From assembly GCA_023150345.1 (NCBI GenBank), contig JAKLLB010000010.1:1-64000 (forward strand): DNA of 64,000 bases, given 5' to 3'. Made by a program: the position numbers and the translations under genes. Position 1 is the stretch's first letter, and every line of letters begins with the position of its first letter. Shown piece by piece: positions 8,752 to 16,402 of the stretch. The stretch is from Aquabacterium sp. Lineage in GTDB: Bacteria > Pseudomonadota > Gammaproteobacteria > Burkholderiales > Burkholderiaceae_C. The notes beneath the pieces were generated by a model. That model saw only the letters and a list, made by a program, of their open reading frames with translations, was not told the DNA's origin and ran no database searches.

Positions 8752-8774
8752 GCCATGCTGCACTGCAACATGGC
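8752..8774. promoter_or_regulatory. imperfect palindrome at phasin transcription start
   Basis: A 23-bp imperfect palindrome: outer arms GCCATG (8752-8757) and CATGGC (8769-8774), inner TGCA (8759-8762) and TGCA (8764-8767). It sits immediately downstream of the phasin -10, over the expected start of transcription. PhaR, the PHB-responsive repressor of phasin genes, binds TGC-rich sites at such positions in other species; assigning it here is inference. Confidence 0.55.
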
Positions 8775-8778
8775 TAGA

Positions 8779-8806
8779 AGTATAGAGGCGCCACGCCCGA
8801 TTGCAA
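8779..8806 (-). promoter_or_regulatory. sigma70 promoter of the phasin gene
   Basis: On the minus strand TTGCAA (8806-8801) is followed after 16 nt by TATACT (8784-8779). This is the best -35/-10 pair I found in the window. The surrounding 8755-8830 segment is rich in TGCA and GCAA steps, which may extend the regulatory region upstream of the -35. Confidence 0.65.
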
Positions 8807-8891
8807 GCCATTTTTGTTGCAACGCAGCAAACTAGGGGGGTGCCACTAGCCGAGCCCCTTTCGGGCCGCTTTGTCACACGCTTGTCCAGCG

Positions 8892-9866
8892 ATGAAGATA
8901 TACGCCAACGACCGCCACGCCCTGCCGCTGCCCCAGGGGCATCGGTTCCCGTCGGCCAAGTACCGCCTGCTGCGCGAACGCGTGTGCCAGACGTGGCCGG
9001 ACTGGACCATCGACGAAGCCGAGCCGGCCAGCGACGGCGAACTGGCTCTGGCCCACGATCCGCCCTATATCCAGTCGGTGCTCGACGGCACCTTGTCCGA
9101 GGCCGCGCAGCGGGAGATCGGCTTTCCGTGGTCGCCGGCCATGGTCCAACGGGCGCGCCGTTCGGTGGGGGCCACCATCGCGGCAGCGCGCGCCGCGCTC
9201 GGCGACGGCGTTGCCGTGCACCTGGCGGGTGGTACCCACCATGCCAACCGCGACCGTGGCTCGGGGTACTGCGTGTTCAACGATGTGGCAGTGGCCGCCC
9301 GGCTGATGCAGGCCGAGGTGCACCGGCGCGAGCGGCGCCTGCTGCGCGTGTGGGTGATCGACCTGGATGTCCACCAGGGCAACGGTACGGCCGAGATCTT
9401 CCGCGATGACCCGACCGTCTACACGCTGTCGCTGCACGGTGCGCGCAATTTCCCGGCGCGCAAGGTGGCCGGTGATCTCGACATCGACCTGCCCGACGGC
9501 TGCGGCGATGCGCACTACCTGCAGGCGCTCGACGATGCGCTGGCGCTGGGCTGGTCGCGGCAACGCGACATGGGTGTGCCGGGGTTGGCGTTCTACCTGG
9601 CCGGCGCCGACCCCCACGAGGGCGATCGCCTCGGCCGGCTCAAGCTCAGCGCAGCGGGTCTGGCCGAGCGCGACCGGCGGGTGTTGGCGGCGCTGGGCCG
9701 CTGGCGGGTTCCGGTGGCGCTGACGATGGCTGGCGGCTATGGCCATGACATCGACGTGACCGTGGCCCTGCAACTCGAAACGGTGCGCCTGGCCAGGCAG
9801 GCCTGGCGGCACTGGCATGCGGGTGACAGCCCTGCGGCGGCGGGTGCGGAACAATCCCCCACTTGA
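8892..9866 (+). CDS. histone deacetylase superfamily amidohydrolase
   Basis: A zinc-dependent deacetylase of the arginase/HDAC fold, 324 residues from the ATG at 8892 ([20 protein letters not shown]). The active-site features are present: [19 protein letters not shown] (about residues 113-131) with the paired histidines, and [13 protein letters not shown] with metal ligands Asp159 and His161; the third ligand would be the Asp of FYLAGADP. Bacterial members act on acetylated polyamines, acetoin-related metabolites or proteins; no substrate can be read from this sequence. A start seven codons earlier is possible. The thioesterase gene follows closely on the same strand. Confidence 0.88.
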   Translation: MKIYANDRHALPLPQGHRFPSAKYRLLRERVCQTWPDWTIDEAEPASDGELALAHDPPYIQSVLDGTLSEAAQREIGFPWSPAMVQRARRSVGATIAAARAALGDGVAVHLAGGTHHANRDRGSGYCVFNDVAVAARLMQAEVHRRERRLLRVWVIDLDVHQGNGTAEIFRDDPTVYTLSLHGARNFPARKVAGDLDIDLPDGCGDAHYLQALDDALALGWSRQRDMGVPGLAFYLAGADPHEGDRLGRLKLSAAGLAERDRRVLAALGRWRVPVALTMAGGYGHDIDVTVALQLETVRLARQAWRHWHAGDSPAAAGAEQSPT

Positions 9867-9928
9867 GCAGCATGACGCACCGGTGGTGGTGGCCCGCGCA
9901 CCCGCGGGCCGAATTCGCCGCCAGCTCC

Positions 9929-9933
9929 GAGGA
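9929..9933 (+). promoter_or_regulatory. ribosome binding site deciding a GTG start
   Basis: GAGGA six nt before GTG at 9940. It supports this GTG over the upstream in-frame ATG at 9817, which would overlap the preceding gene. Confidence 0.65.
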
Positions 9934-9939
9934 CCCGAT

Positions 9940-10398
9940 GTGAGCCACCGCCCCCAGCCCGACACCCGCGATCGTTACCGGCACCACACCACGCTGACCA
10001 CCCGCTGGATGGACAACGACATCTACGGGCATGTGAACAACGTGCAGTACTACAGCTACTTCGATACGGTGGTGAACCGCTACCTGATCGAGGCGGGCGC
10101 GCTGGACATCCACCTGGGTGAGGTGATCGGCCTGGTCGTGGAAACGCACTGCAACTACTTTGCGCCGCTGTCGTTTCCGCAGCCGGTGGAGGCCGGGCTG
10201 CGGGTGGCACAGGTCGGCCGCTCCAGCGTGCGCTACGAGATCGGCCTGTTCGCGCCAGGCGAGCCGCTGGCCGCCGCCTGTGGTCACTTCGTGCACGTCT
10301 ACGTGGATCGCGCGACCCGGCGGCCGGCCCACCTGCCGCAGGTGCTGGTGCAGGCGCTGAACGCGCTGCAGGTCGATCTCAGCCGCCCACGCCCTTAG
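9940..10398 (+). CDS. acyl-CoA thioesterase, 4HBT hotdog family
   Basis: A 152-residue single hotdog-fold protein from the GTG at 9940. The family signature [20 protein letters not shown] is clear, including the catalytic-type Asp of MDND and the GHVNN turn; the later part ([20 protein letters not shown]) also fits YbgC/4-hydroxybenzoyl-CoA thioesterase relatives. It would hydrolyse an acyl-CoA in the cytoplasm; the specific substrate is not evident. It follows the HDAC-like gene by about 70 nt and may be cotranscribed. Confidence 0.87.
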   Translation: MSHRPQPDTRDRYRHHTTLTTRWMDNDIYGHVNNVQYYSYFDTVVNRYLIEAGALDIHLGEVIGLVVETHCNYFAPLSFPQPVEAGLRVAQVGRSSVRYEIGLFAPGEPLAAACGHFVHVYVDRATRRPAHLPQVLVQALNALQVDLSRPRP

Positions 10399-10541
10399 CG
10401 GCAGGCACCGAATACCGGCGGGCGATCGACTGCGCGGTTTCCCCAGGGTATCCGTTCAGGCTGCGCTCAGCGGACGCTGCCTAGAATCGGCGCCCGTTGC
10501 AGTCCAACCGCCCGGTGCATCGTCGGGCCTGCGAGAACACC

Positions 10542-11909
10542 ATGCCCCGAACCTTGCGCGCCGTTGTCGTCGCCCTCGTGTTGCCCATGTTGTGCCTGCT
10601 GGGGCTGCCGGCGTGGGCCGCCGCTGGTGCCGCCGCCGGCCCTGCAGTCGCCGGCATCCCGGTTGACTTCATGCTGTTCGCCTGCGTCCTGCTCGGCGTC
10701 GCGCTGTTTCATCACCACACCTTGAAGGTGGCGCTCGGTGGTGCCGTGGTCATCACGCTCTACCAACTGCTGGTCACCGGCTTCAAGGCCGGCGCGGGCC
10801 TCGCCGGGCTGGCGGCACACCTGGGTCATGAGTGGGTGACGCTGGCCAACCTGCTGGGCTTGCTGCTGGGCTTCGCGCTGCTGGCCGATCACTTCGAGAA
10901 GAGCCACGCCCCCGAAGTCCTGCCCCACCTGTTGCCCGACGACTGGAAGGGTGGCTTCATGCTGCTGGTCGGCGTGTTCGTGATGTCGGGCTTCCTGGAC
11001 AACATCGCTGCGGCCATGATCGGCGGCACCATGGCCAAGGTGCTGTTTCAGCGGCGGGTGCACATCGGCTACCTCGCCGCGATCGTTGCGGCCTCCAATG
11101 CCGGCGGTGCCGGCAGCGTGGTGGGTGATACCACGACGACGATGATGTGGATCGCCGGTGCGAGCCCGCTGTGGGTCGTCGAAGCCTACATCGGCGGCGC
11201 CGTTTCACTGATGTTCTTCGGCGTCGTGGCATCGCTCAAACAGCACGACTACCAGCCTATCCAGAAGGACGACACGCCCGGCGTGCATGTCGATGCCGGT
11301 CGCCTGGCCATCGTCGGAGTCATCCTGGTCGCAGCCATCGGGTCGAACGTGTGGTTCAACCTGAACAACCCGTCGGTGCTCGAGCACTTCCCGGTGATCG
11401 GCGTGGCCGTGATGCTGGCCATCGTCGTGTGCGCGCCGGTCCGGCGCCCGGAGTGGGGGCTGTTGCCGGGCGCATTCAAGGGCAGCGTGTTCCTGCTGGC
11501 GCTCGTGTGGTGCGCCTCGCTGATGCCCGTGGACAAGCTTCCCACGCCGGCCTGGCCCACGGCCTTGGGACTGGGCTTCGTATCGGCGGTGTTCGACAAC
11601 ATCCCGCTCACGGCACTGGCCATCCGGCAGGACGGCTACGACTGGGGCTTCCTGGCCTACGCCGTCGGATTCGGCGGCTCGATGATCTGGTTCGGCTCCT
11701 CGGCCGGCGTGGCGTTGTCGGGCATGTACCCGGAGGCGCGGTCCGTCGGCCGCTGGGTGGCGCAGGGCTGGCATGTGGCAGTGGGCTATGTGTTGGGGTT
11801 CATTGCCATGTTGCTCGTCCTGGGGTGGCACCCGCACCCGATCAAGGGCGACGCCCCTGTCGCATCGCCGACAGCGGCAGTGGCTGCGCCTGCGGCTGCC
11901 TCGCGCTGA
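10542..11909 (+). CDS. ArsB/NhaD-like ion transporter
   Basis: A 455-residue inner-membrane protein with about ten or more hydrophobic segments. It starts MPRTLRAVVVALVLPMLCLL, which may be a signal-like first helix. The motifs SGFLDNIAAAMIGG and, near the end, SAVFDNIPLTALAI are the two inverted-repeat re-entrant loops typical of the ion transporter superfamily (NhaD sodium/proton antiporters, ArsB, citrate carriers). NAGGAGSVVGDTTTTMMWIAG in the middle belongs to the NhaD/ArsB branch. Cation antiport is the likeliest role; an organic-acid substrate cannot be excluded. TAGAAT at 10482-10487 is a candidate -10. Confidence 0.78.
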   Translation: MPRTLRAVVVALVLPMLCLLGLPAWAAAGAAAGPAVAGIPVDFMLFACVLLGVALFHHHTLKVALGGAVVITLYQLLVTGFKAGAGLAGLAAHLGHEWVTLANLLGLLLGFALLADHFEKSHAPEVLPHLLPDDWKGGFMLLVGVFVMSGFLDNIAAAMIGGTMAKVLFQRRVHIGYLAAIVAASNAGGAGSVVGDTTTTMMWIAGASPLWVVEAYIGGAVSLMFFGVVASLKQHDYQPIQKDDTPGVHVDAGRLAIVGVILVAAIGSNVWFNLNNPSVLEHFPVIGVAVMLAIVVCAPVRRPEWGLLPGAFKGSVFLLALVWCASLMPVDKLPTPAWPTALGLGFVSAVFDNIPLTALAIRQDGYDWGFLAYAVGFGGSMIWFGSSAGVALSGMYPEARSVGRWVAQGWHVAVGYVLGFIAMLLVLGWHPHPIKGDAPVASPTAAVAAPAAASR

Positions 11910-11918
11910 TCATCCAAC

Positions 11919-12950
11919 ATGAGCGGCCAGGGCGCGACTCGGACTCTGCCGCGCCAGCGCGTGCTGGTGACGCTGCCGCTGTTCGACGAGGTGATCGACC
12001 GGTTGTCGGCATCATTCGATGTCGATGTGTCGCGCGAGGGCATCCTGGCCGAGCCTGAAGCGCTGGCACGGCGCGCCGCAGGCAGCGCTGGGTTGCTCGT
12101 TTCGGGCTCGCCGCGCATCGACGCCGCCTTGCTCGACGCCTGCCCGGGTCTGCGCGCGGTGTGCAGCATGGCCGTGGGCTTCAACAACATCGATGTCGAC
12201 GCGTGCACGGCTCGGGGTGTGTTGGTGAGCAATGCACCGGGCGTGCTCACCGAGACCACCGCCGACTTCGGCTTCGCACTCATGATGGCGGCCGCCCGCC
12301 GGTTGACCGAGAGCGAGCACTACCTGCGCGCGGGCCGGTGGAACACCTGGCGCTACGACATGTTCGCCGGACAGGACGTGCACGGCAGCACGTTGGGCAT
12401 ATTGGGCATGGGTCGCATCGGGCAGGCGATCGCGCGCCGAGGTGCACTGGGCTTCGGCATGCCGGTGATCTATCACAACCGCAGCCGCCTGGACCCTGCC
12501 GCGGAAGCCGTGGTGTCGGCACGGTGGGTCGACAAGCCGACGTTGTTCGCCGAGGCCGACCACATCGTGGTGGTGGTGCCTTACACGCCGCAGGCCCATC
12601 ACATGGTGGGCGAGGCCGAGTTGGGCCTCATGAAGCGCACGGCAACGCTGACCAACATCGCACGCGGTGGCGTGGTTGATGACGCCGCGCTGGCGCGTGC
12701 GCTGGGCGAAGGGCGCATTGCCGCTGCTGCGCTCGATGTGTTCGAGGGCGAACCGCAGGTGCATCCGGGCCTGCTGGCGGCCACCAACGTGGTGCTGACA
12801 CCGCACATCGCCAGCGCGAGCCTGCGCACGCGTCGTGCCATGGCCGACCTGGCTGCGTCCAACCTCGAAGCTGCGTTGGGTGTGGGACCGACGCCTGGAC
12901 GACCGCCCACGGCCCTGAACCCGCAGGTGCTTGCCGCACGGCCCTGTTGA
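11919..12950 (+). CDS. D-isomer-specific 2-hydroxyacid dehydrogenase (glyoxylate/2-ketogluconate reductase type)
   Basis: A 343-residue NAD(P)H-dependent oxidoreductase. The Rossmann loop GILGMGRIGQAIARRG is intact, and the catalytic set is present: Arg in NIARGGVVDD, Glu in DVFEGEPQVHP and His in TPHIASAS. The overall pattern is that of GhrB/TkrA-like enzymes, which reduce glyoxylate, hydroxypyruvate or 2-ketogluconate in the cytoplasm. It starts 9 nt after the permease gene, so the two are probably cotranscribed. Which 2-keto acid is used cannot be decided here. Confidence 0.87.
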   Translation: MSGQGATRTLPRQRVLVTLPLFDEVIDRLSASFDVDVSREGILAEPEALARRAAGSAGLLVSGSPRIDAALLDACPGLRAVCSMAVGFNNIDVDACTARGVLVSNAPGVLTETTADFGFALMMAAARRLTESEHYLRAGRWNTWRYDMFAGQDVHGSTLGILGMGRIGQAIARRGALGFGMPVIYHNRSRLDPAAEAVVSARWVDKPTLFAEADHIVVVVPYTPQAHHMVGEAELGLMKRTATLTNIARGGVVDDAALARALGEGRIAAAALDVFEGEPQVHPGLLAATNVVLTPHIASASLRTRRAMADLAASNLEAALGVGPTPGRPPTALNPQVLAARPC

Positions 12951-12998
12951 GTCACCCCGCACACGACGGCGCGGGCACGCTGCTGTCACAATGACGGC

Positions 12999-14486
12999 AT
13001 GAATGAATGGATCGTGCCGGCGCTGCTGGCACTGAACCTCGCAGTGCTGTTGTGGCTGGCGCTGCGGCGGCCAGACACCCGCGACGACGATCGCCAGGCG
13101 CAGGCGCAGCGGGAAGTGCGCCAGGAACTGCACGACAGCGCCCGGGCCACCCGGCAGGAGCTCAGTGCAACGCTGGCGCAATTCCAGCAGACCCTGCTGA
13201 CGCAAAGCGGCGACGTGGCGCGCACCCAGAACGAGCAGATCGACTCGTTTCGCACGCAGCTCGCCGCCATGCAACAGGTGGTGGCGCAGTCGCTGCAGTC
13301 CACGTCGGGTCAGCAGGCCGCGGCCTTGCAGGCGGTTGCAGCGCAGTTGTCGGAGTCGCTCCAGGCGTCCGCCGCGCAGACGGCAGCATCGTTGCAGGCC
13401 AGCGCGTCGCAGCTCACGGAGCAGTTGCGCCTGCTCAGCGAAGCCAACGAGCGACGCATGGCCGAGGTCCGCACCACGGTCGAGGGGCGGCTGGCCGCCC
13501 TGCAGGAGGGCAACGAGAAGAAGCTCGAGCAGATGCGGGCCACTGTCGACGAGAAGCTTCATGCCACGCTCGAGCAGCGGCTGGGCGAGAGTTTTCGCCA
13601 TGTCGCCGAGCGGCTGGAGCAGGTGCACAAGGGGCTGGGCGAGATGCAGACGCTGGCGCGCGATGTCGGCTCGCTCAATCGCGTGCTCACCAACGTGAAG
13701 ACACGCGGCATCTACGGCGAGGTGCAACTCGGCGCACTGCTCGAGCAGGTGCTGGCGCCGCAGCAGTACGCCGCCAATGTCGAAACCATTCCGGGCAGCG
13801 GCGCACGCGTGGAGTATGCGATCCGGCTGCCAGGGCGCAGCGACGACGGCGCGCCGCTGTGGCTGCCGATCGACGCCAAGTTCCCGCGCGAGGACTACGA
13901 CCGGCTGCTCGACGCGCAGGAGCGCGCCGATGCGGCGGGCGTGGAAGCCGCGTCACGCGCCATCGAAATGCGCATGCGATCGGAGGCCCGCACCATCCGC
14001 GAGAAGTACATCGCAGCGCCCCACACCACGGACTTCGGCATCCTGTTCGTGCCCACCGAGGGCCTGTATGCCGAAGTGCTGCGCCGACCGGGACTGGCCG
14101 AGGCCTTGCAGCGCGAACATCGCATCACCCTGGCGGGGCCGACCACGCTGCTGGCCACGCTGTCGAGCCTGCAGATGGGGTTTCGAACGCTGGCGCTGGA
14201 AAAGCGCAGCGCCGAGGTGTGGCAGGTGCTGGGCGCCGTCAAGACCGAGTTCTTGAAGTTCGGCGACGTGCTGGCCAAGGCGCGCGAGCGCATCGACTCC
14301 GTGGGCAAGTCGCTCGACGCAGCCGAGGTGCGCACGCGGGCAATGGCCCGCCAATTGCGCGGCGTGGAGGCATTGCCCCAGGCGCAGGCACGGCAGTTGC
14401 TGCCGGGGCTGGCGGGCGATGCCGGAGATGACGATGCCGCCCCGGACGAACTGGGCGATGCGGATCGCGGGAGGCCGTCTGCCTGA
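12999..14486 (+). CDS. rmuC: DNA recombination protein RmuC
   Basis: 495 residues: an N-terminal membrane helix (IVPALLALNLAVLLWLAL), a long Ala/Gln/Glu-rich coiled coil to about residue 210, then the RmuC domain with GIYGEVQLGALLEQVLAP, LWLPIDAKFPREDYDRL and FGILFVPTEGLYAEVLRRPG. RmuC limits some recombination events (inversions at short inverted repeats) in E. coli; the nuclease-like fold is predicted only. The start ATG has a CACAAT hexamer 6 nt upstream and no Shine-Dalgarno, so the message may be leaderless. The MFS gene starts 31 nt after the stop. Confidence 0.92.
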   Translation: MNEWIVPALLALNLAVLLWLALRRPDTRDDDRQAQAQREVRQELHDSARATRQELSATLAQFQQTLLTQSGDVARTQNEQIDSFRTQLAAMQQVVAQSLQSTSGQQAAALQAVAAQLSESLQASAAQTAASLQASASQLTEQLRLLSEANERRMAEVRTTVEGRLAALQEGNEKKLEQMRATVDEKLHATLEQRLGESFRHVAERLEQVHKGLGEMQTLARDVGSLNRVLTNVKTRGIYGEVQLGALLEQVLAPQQYAANVETIPGSGARVEYAIRLPGRSDDGAPLWLPIDAKFPREDYDRLLDAQERADAAGVEAASRAIEMRMRSEARTIREKYIAAPHTTDFGILFVPTEGLYAEVLRRPGLAEALQREHRITLAGPTTLLATLSSLQMGFRTLALEKRSAEVWQVLGAVKTEFLKFGDVLAKARERIDSVGKSLDAAEVRTRAMARQLRGVEALPQAQARQLLPGLAGDAGDDDAAPDELGDADRGRPSA

Positions 14487-14517
14487 ACCGAGTGCCACGG
14501 CCGGGGCGCCGCTGCCA

Positions 14518-15696
14518 ATGAACCGCCTGCTGCCGGCCCTGATCGGTGGCCAGATCGCGCTGCATGCCGCGATGGCGGGCCAGCGCATGGCGGCGCCGTT
14601 GCAGGCACTGCAGCAGGGTCACAGCGCCTGGAGCGTGGGGGTGCTGCTGGCGCTGTTTGCCGCGTTGCCGGTGGTCACGGCGCTGGCCTCCGGTCGCATG
14701 GCCGATCGCCATGGCTATCACCGTCCCGTGCGCGCTGCCGTGGCCTGCACGATGCTCGGCGCCGGTTTGGCTCTGGTTGCCTGTGCGCTGCCGGGTTGGT
14801 GGCAATTCGCGCTGCTGTGCGTGGGCGCAGCACTGAGCGGCGTGGGCACCAACATCGGGCTGATCGCCATCCAGCGTGCGGCGGGTCAGCTCGCCGGCGA
14901 CTCCACCGAGCGGCTGCGCGTCTTCAGCTGGCTGGGCATGGCGCCGTCGCTGGCCAATGTGGTCGGCCCGGTGGCGGCTGGTTTCATGATCGACGCCGCG
15001 GGCTTTGCCGCCGCCTACGGGCTGATGTTGGTGTTGCCGCTGCTGTCGCTCGTGGTTGCGCGCCGCGTGCCGCCTGTGGCTGTGCAGGCGCCGTCAGCGC
15101 ATGCCGAGCGCGGTGGCACCTGGGACCTGCTGGCCACCCCTGGTTTGAAGCGGTTGCTGTTCGTGAACTGGCTGCTGTCGGCAAGCTGGGACGTGCACAG
15201 CTTTGCCGTGCCGGTGCTGGGCCACAGCCGCGGCTACAGCGCCTCGGTCATCGGCATCGTGCTGGGCAGTTTCACGCTGGCGGTGACCATCGTGCGCTTC
15301 ATCATCCCGATGCTGGCCCATCGGCTGCGCGAGGTGACCGTGCTGCGCGTGGCGATGGTGCTCACCGGCACCGTGTTCGCGCTGTATCCGTTTGCGCATA
15401 CACCCTGGCTCATGGGCATCTGCGCCACGCTGCTGGGCGTGACCTTGGGCTCGGTACAGCCGATGATCATGTCGACGCTGCATCACCTGACACCGGCCCA
15501 CCGCCATGGCGAGGCGATTGCGTTTCGCTCGATGGCGATCAACGCCTCGAGCAGCGTGATGCCGCTGGCCTTCGGCGTTGTGGGCACGGCCCTCGGGCCG
15601 GGCATCATGTTCTGGTTGATGGGCGCAGCGGTCGGCGCCGGCAGCTGGGTTGCCCGCGGTTTGCAGCGCGCCTTTGCGCACGAGCCCGCGCACTGA
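14518..15696 (+). CDS. major facilitator superfamily transporter
   Basis: A 392-residue, twelve-helix MFS permease from the ATG at 14518 (MNRLLPALIGGQIALHAAMA). The loop 2-3 signature is visible as SGRMADRHGYHRPVR. An earlier in-frame ATG at 14419 would overlap rmuC and add 33 hydrophilic residues, so it is rejected. The proximity to rmuC suggests cotranscription but gives no clue to substrate; drug or metabolite export are both possible. Confidence 0.85.
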   Translation: MNRLLPALIGGQIALHAAMAGQRMAAPLQALQQGHSAWSVGVLLALFAALPVVTALASGRMADRHGYHRPVRAAVACTMLGAGLALVACALPGWWQFALLCVGAALSGVGTNIGLIAIQRAAGQLAGDSTERLRVFSWLGMAPSLANVVGPVAAGFMIDAAGFAAAYGLMLVLPLLSLVVARRVPPVAVQAPSAHAERGGTWDLLATPGLKRLLFVNWLLSASWDVHSFAVPVLGHSRGYSASVIGIVLGSFTLAVTIVRFIIPMLAHRLREVTVLRVAMVLTGTVFALYPFAHTPWLMGICATLLGVTLGSVQPMIMSTLHHLTPAHRHGEAIAFRSMAINASSSVMPLAFGVVGTALGPGIMFWLMGAAVGAGSWVARGLQRAFAHEPAH

Positions 15697-15727
15697 GGCA
15701 GCGGCCGGTCGCTCGGGTCTATCCAGA

Positions 15728-16360
15728 TCAGAAGCGGATGCCGGACGGCGGAGGCGGCTCGTCTGGCTGCGCAGGTGGCGCATCGGACGGCGCGCGACCC
15801 CGCGCAGCCGGTGCGGCATCGACCGGCTTGGGCGGGACCAGCGGCGCTGGCGCCGGGGCCTTGTAAGCGGCCGGAAGCCGCGACTGCGCCGGGTAGCCGG
15901 CGAGGTCGAGCAACTGGGTCCACTGGCCCTCCGCCCAGCCACTGGTGGCATGGGAACCCACGGTCATGGCCGGCAATGCGCGGTCGGACGTGCGCTGCTC
16001 GAGTGCCTGCAGGTCGTCGTTCGAGGTGACGATGCGCTCCGAGAACGGGATGCCCCGTTGACGCAGCACGCGCCGCGCGGCTTCGCACGGTGGGCAATCG
16101 GCGGTGGTGTAGAGCACCACCGGAAAGCGCTGCGCCACCTGGCGCAATTCCAGCGGCAGGCTGGCCAGCGCTGCAGAGGAGTCGGCCGCAGGCGCACCCG
16201 TGCTGCGCATGGGCGTGACCTTGTTGTCGGCTGCAACGGGGGGTCGGTCTGTGTAGGTGATCTTGCCGTCAGGGCCGACCACCTTGTACTGGGCGTAGGC
16301 AGCGCCGCTGGCGGCCATGGCGGCCAAGGCAAGGGCTGCGATGAGGGGGGGACGCGTCAT
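15728..16360 (-). CDS. periplasmic DUF4124-glutaredoxin fusion protein
   Basis: 210 residues. A cleavable signal peptide (ending near SGAAYA) leads into a DUF4124 module (QYKVVGPDGKITYTDRPP), then a glutaredoxin-like domain with a CPPC redox site (Cys89-Cys92; YTTADCPPCEAARRVL) and the conserved ALPAMTVG cis-Pro region. The last 50 residues are a Pro/Ala-rich tail. The layout indicates a periplasmic thiol oxidoreductase. It is 42 nt downstream of prlC, but TAGATT (plus-strand 16367-16372) 6 nt before its ATG could give its own leaderless transcript. Physiological partner unknown. Confidence 0.82.
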   Translation of the reverse strand: MTRPPLIAALALAAMAASGAAYAQYKVVGPDGKITYTDRPPVAADNKVTPMRSTGAPAADSSAALASLPLELRQVAQRFPVVLYTTADCPPCEAARRVLRQRGIPFSERIVTSNDDLQALEQRTSDRALPAMTVGSHATSGWAEGQWTQLLDLAGYPAQSRLPAAYKAPAPAPLVPPKPVDAAPAARGRAPSDAPPAQPDEPPPPSGIRF

Positions 16361-16402
16361 ATGTCGAATCTAGCCCAGCCGCGGCGGCGGCTCAAGCGCC
16401 CA

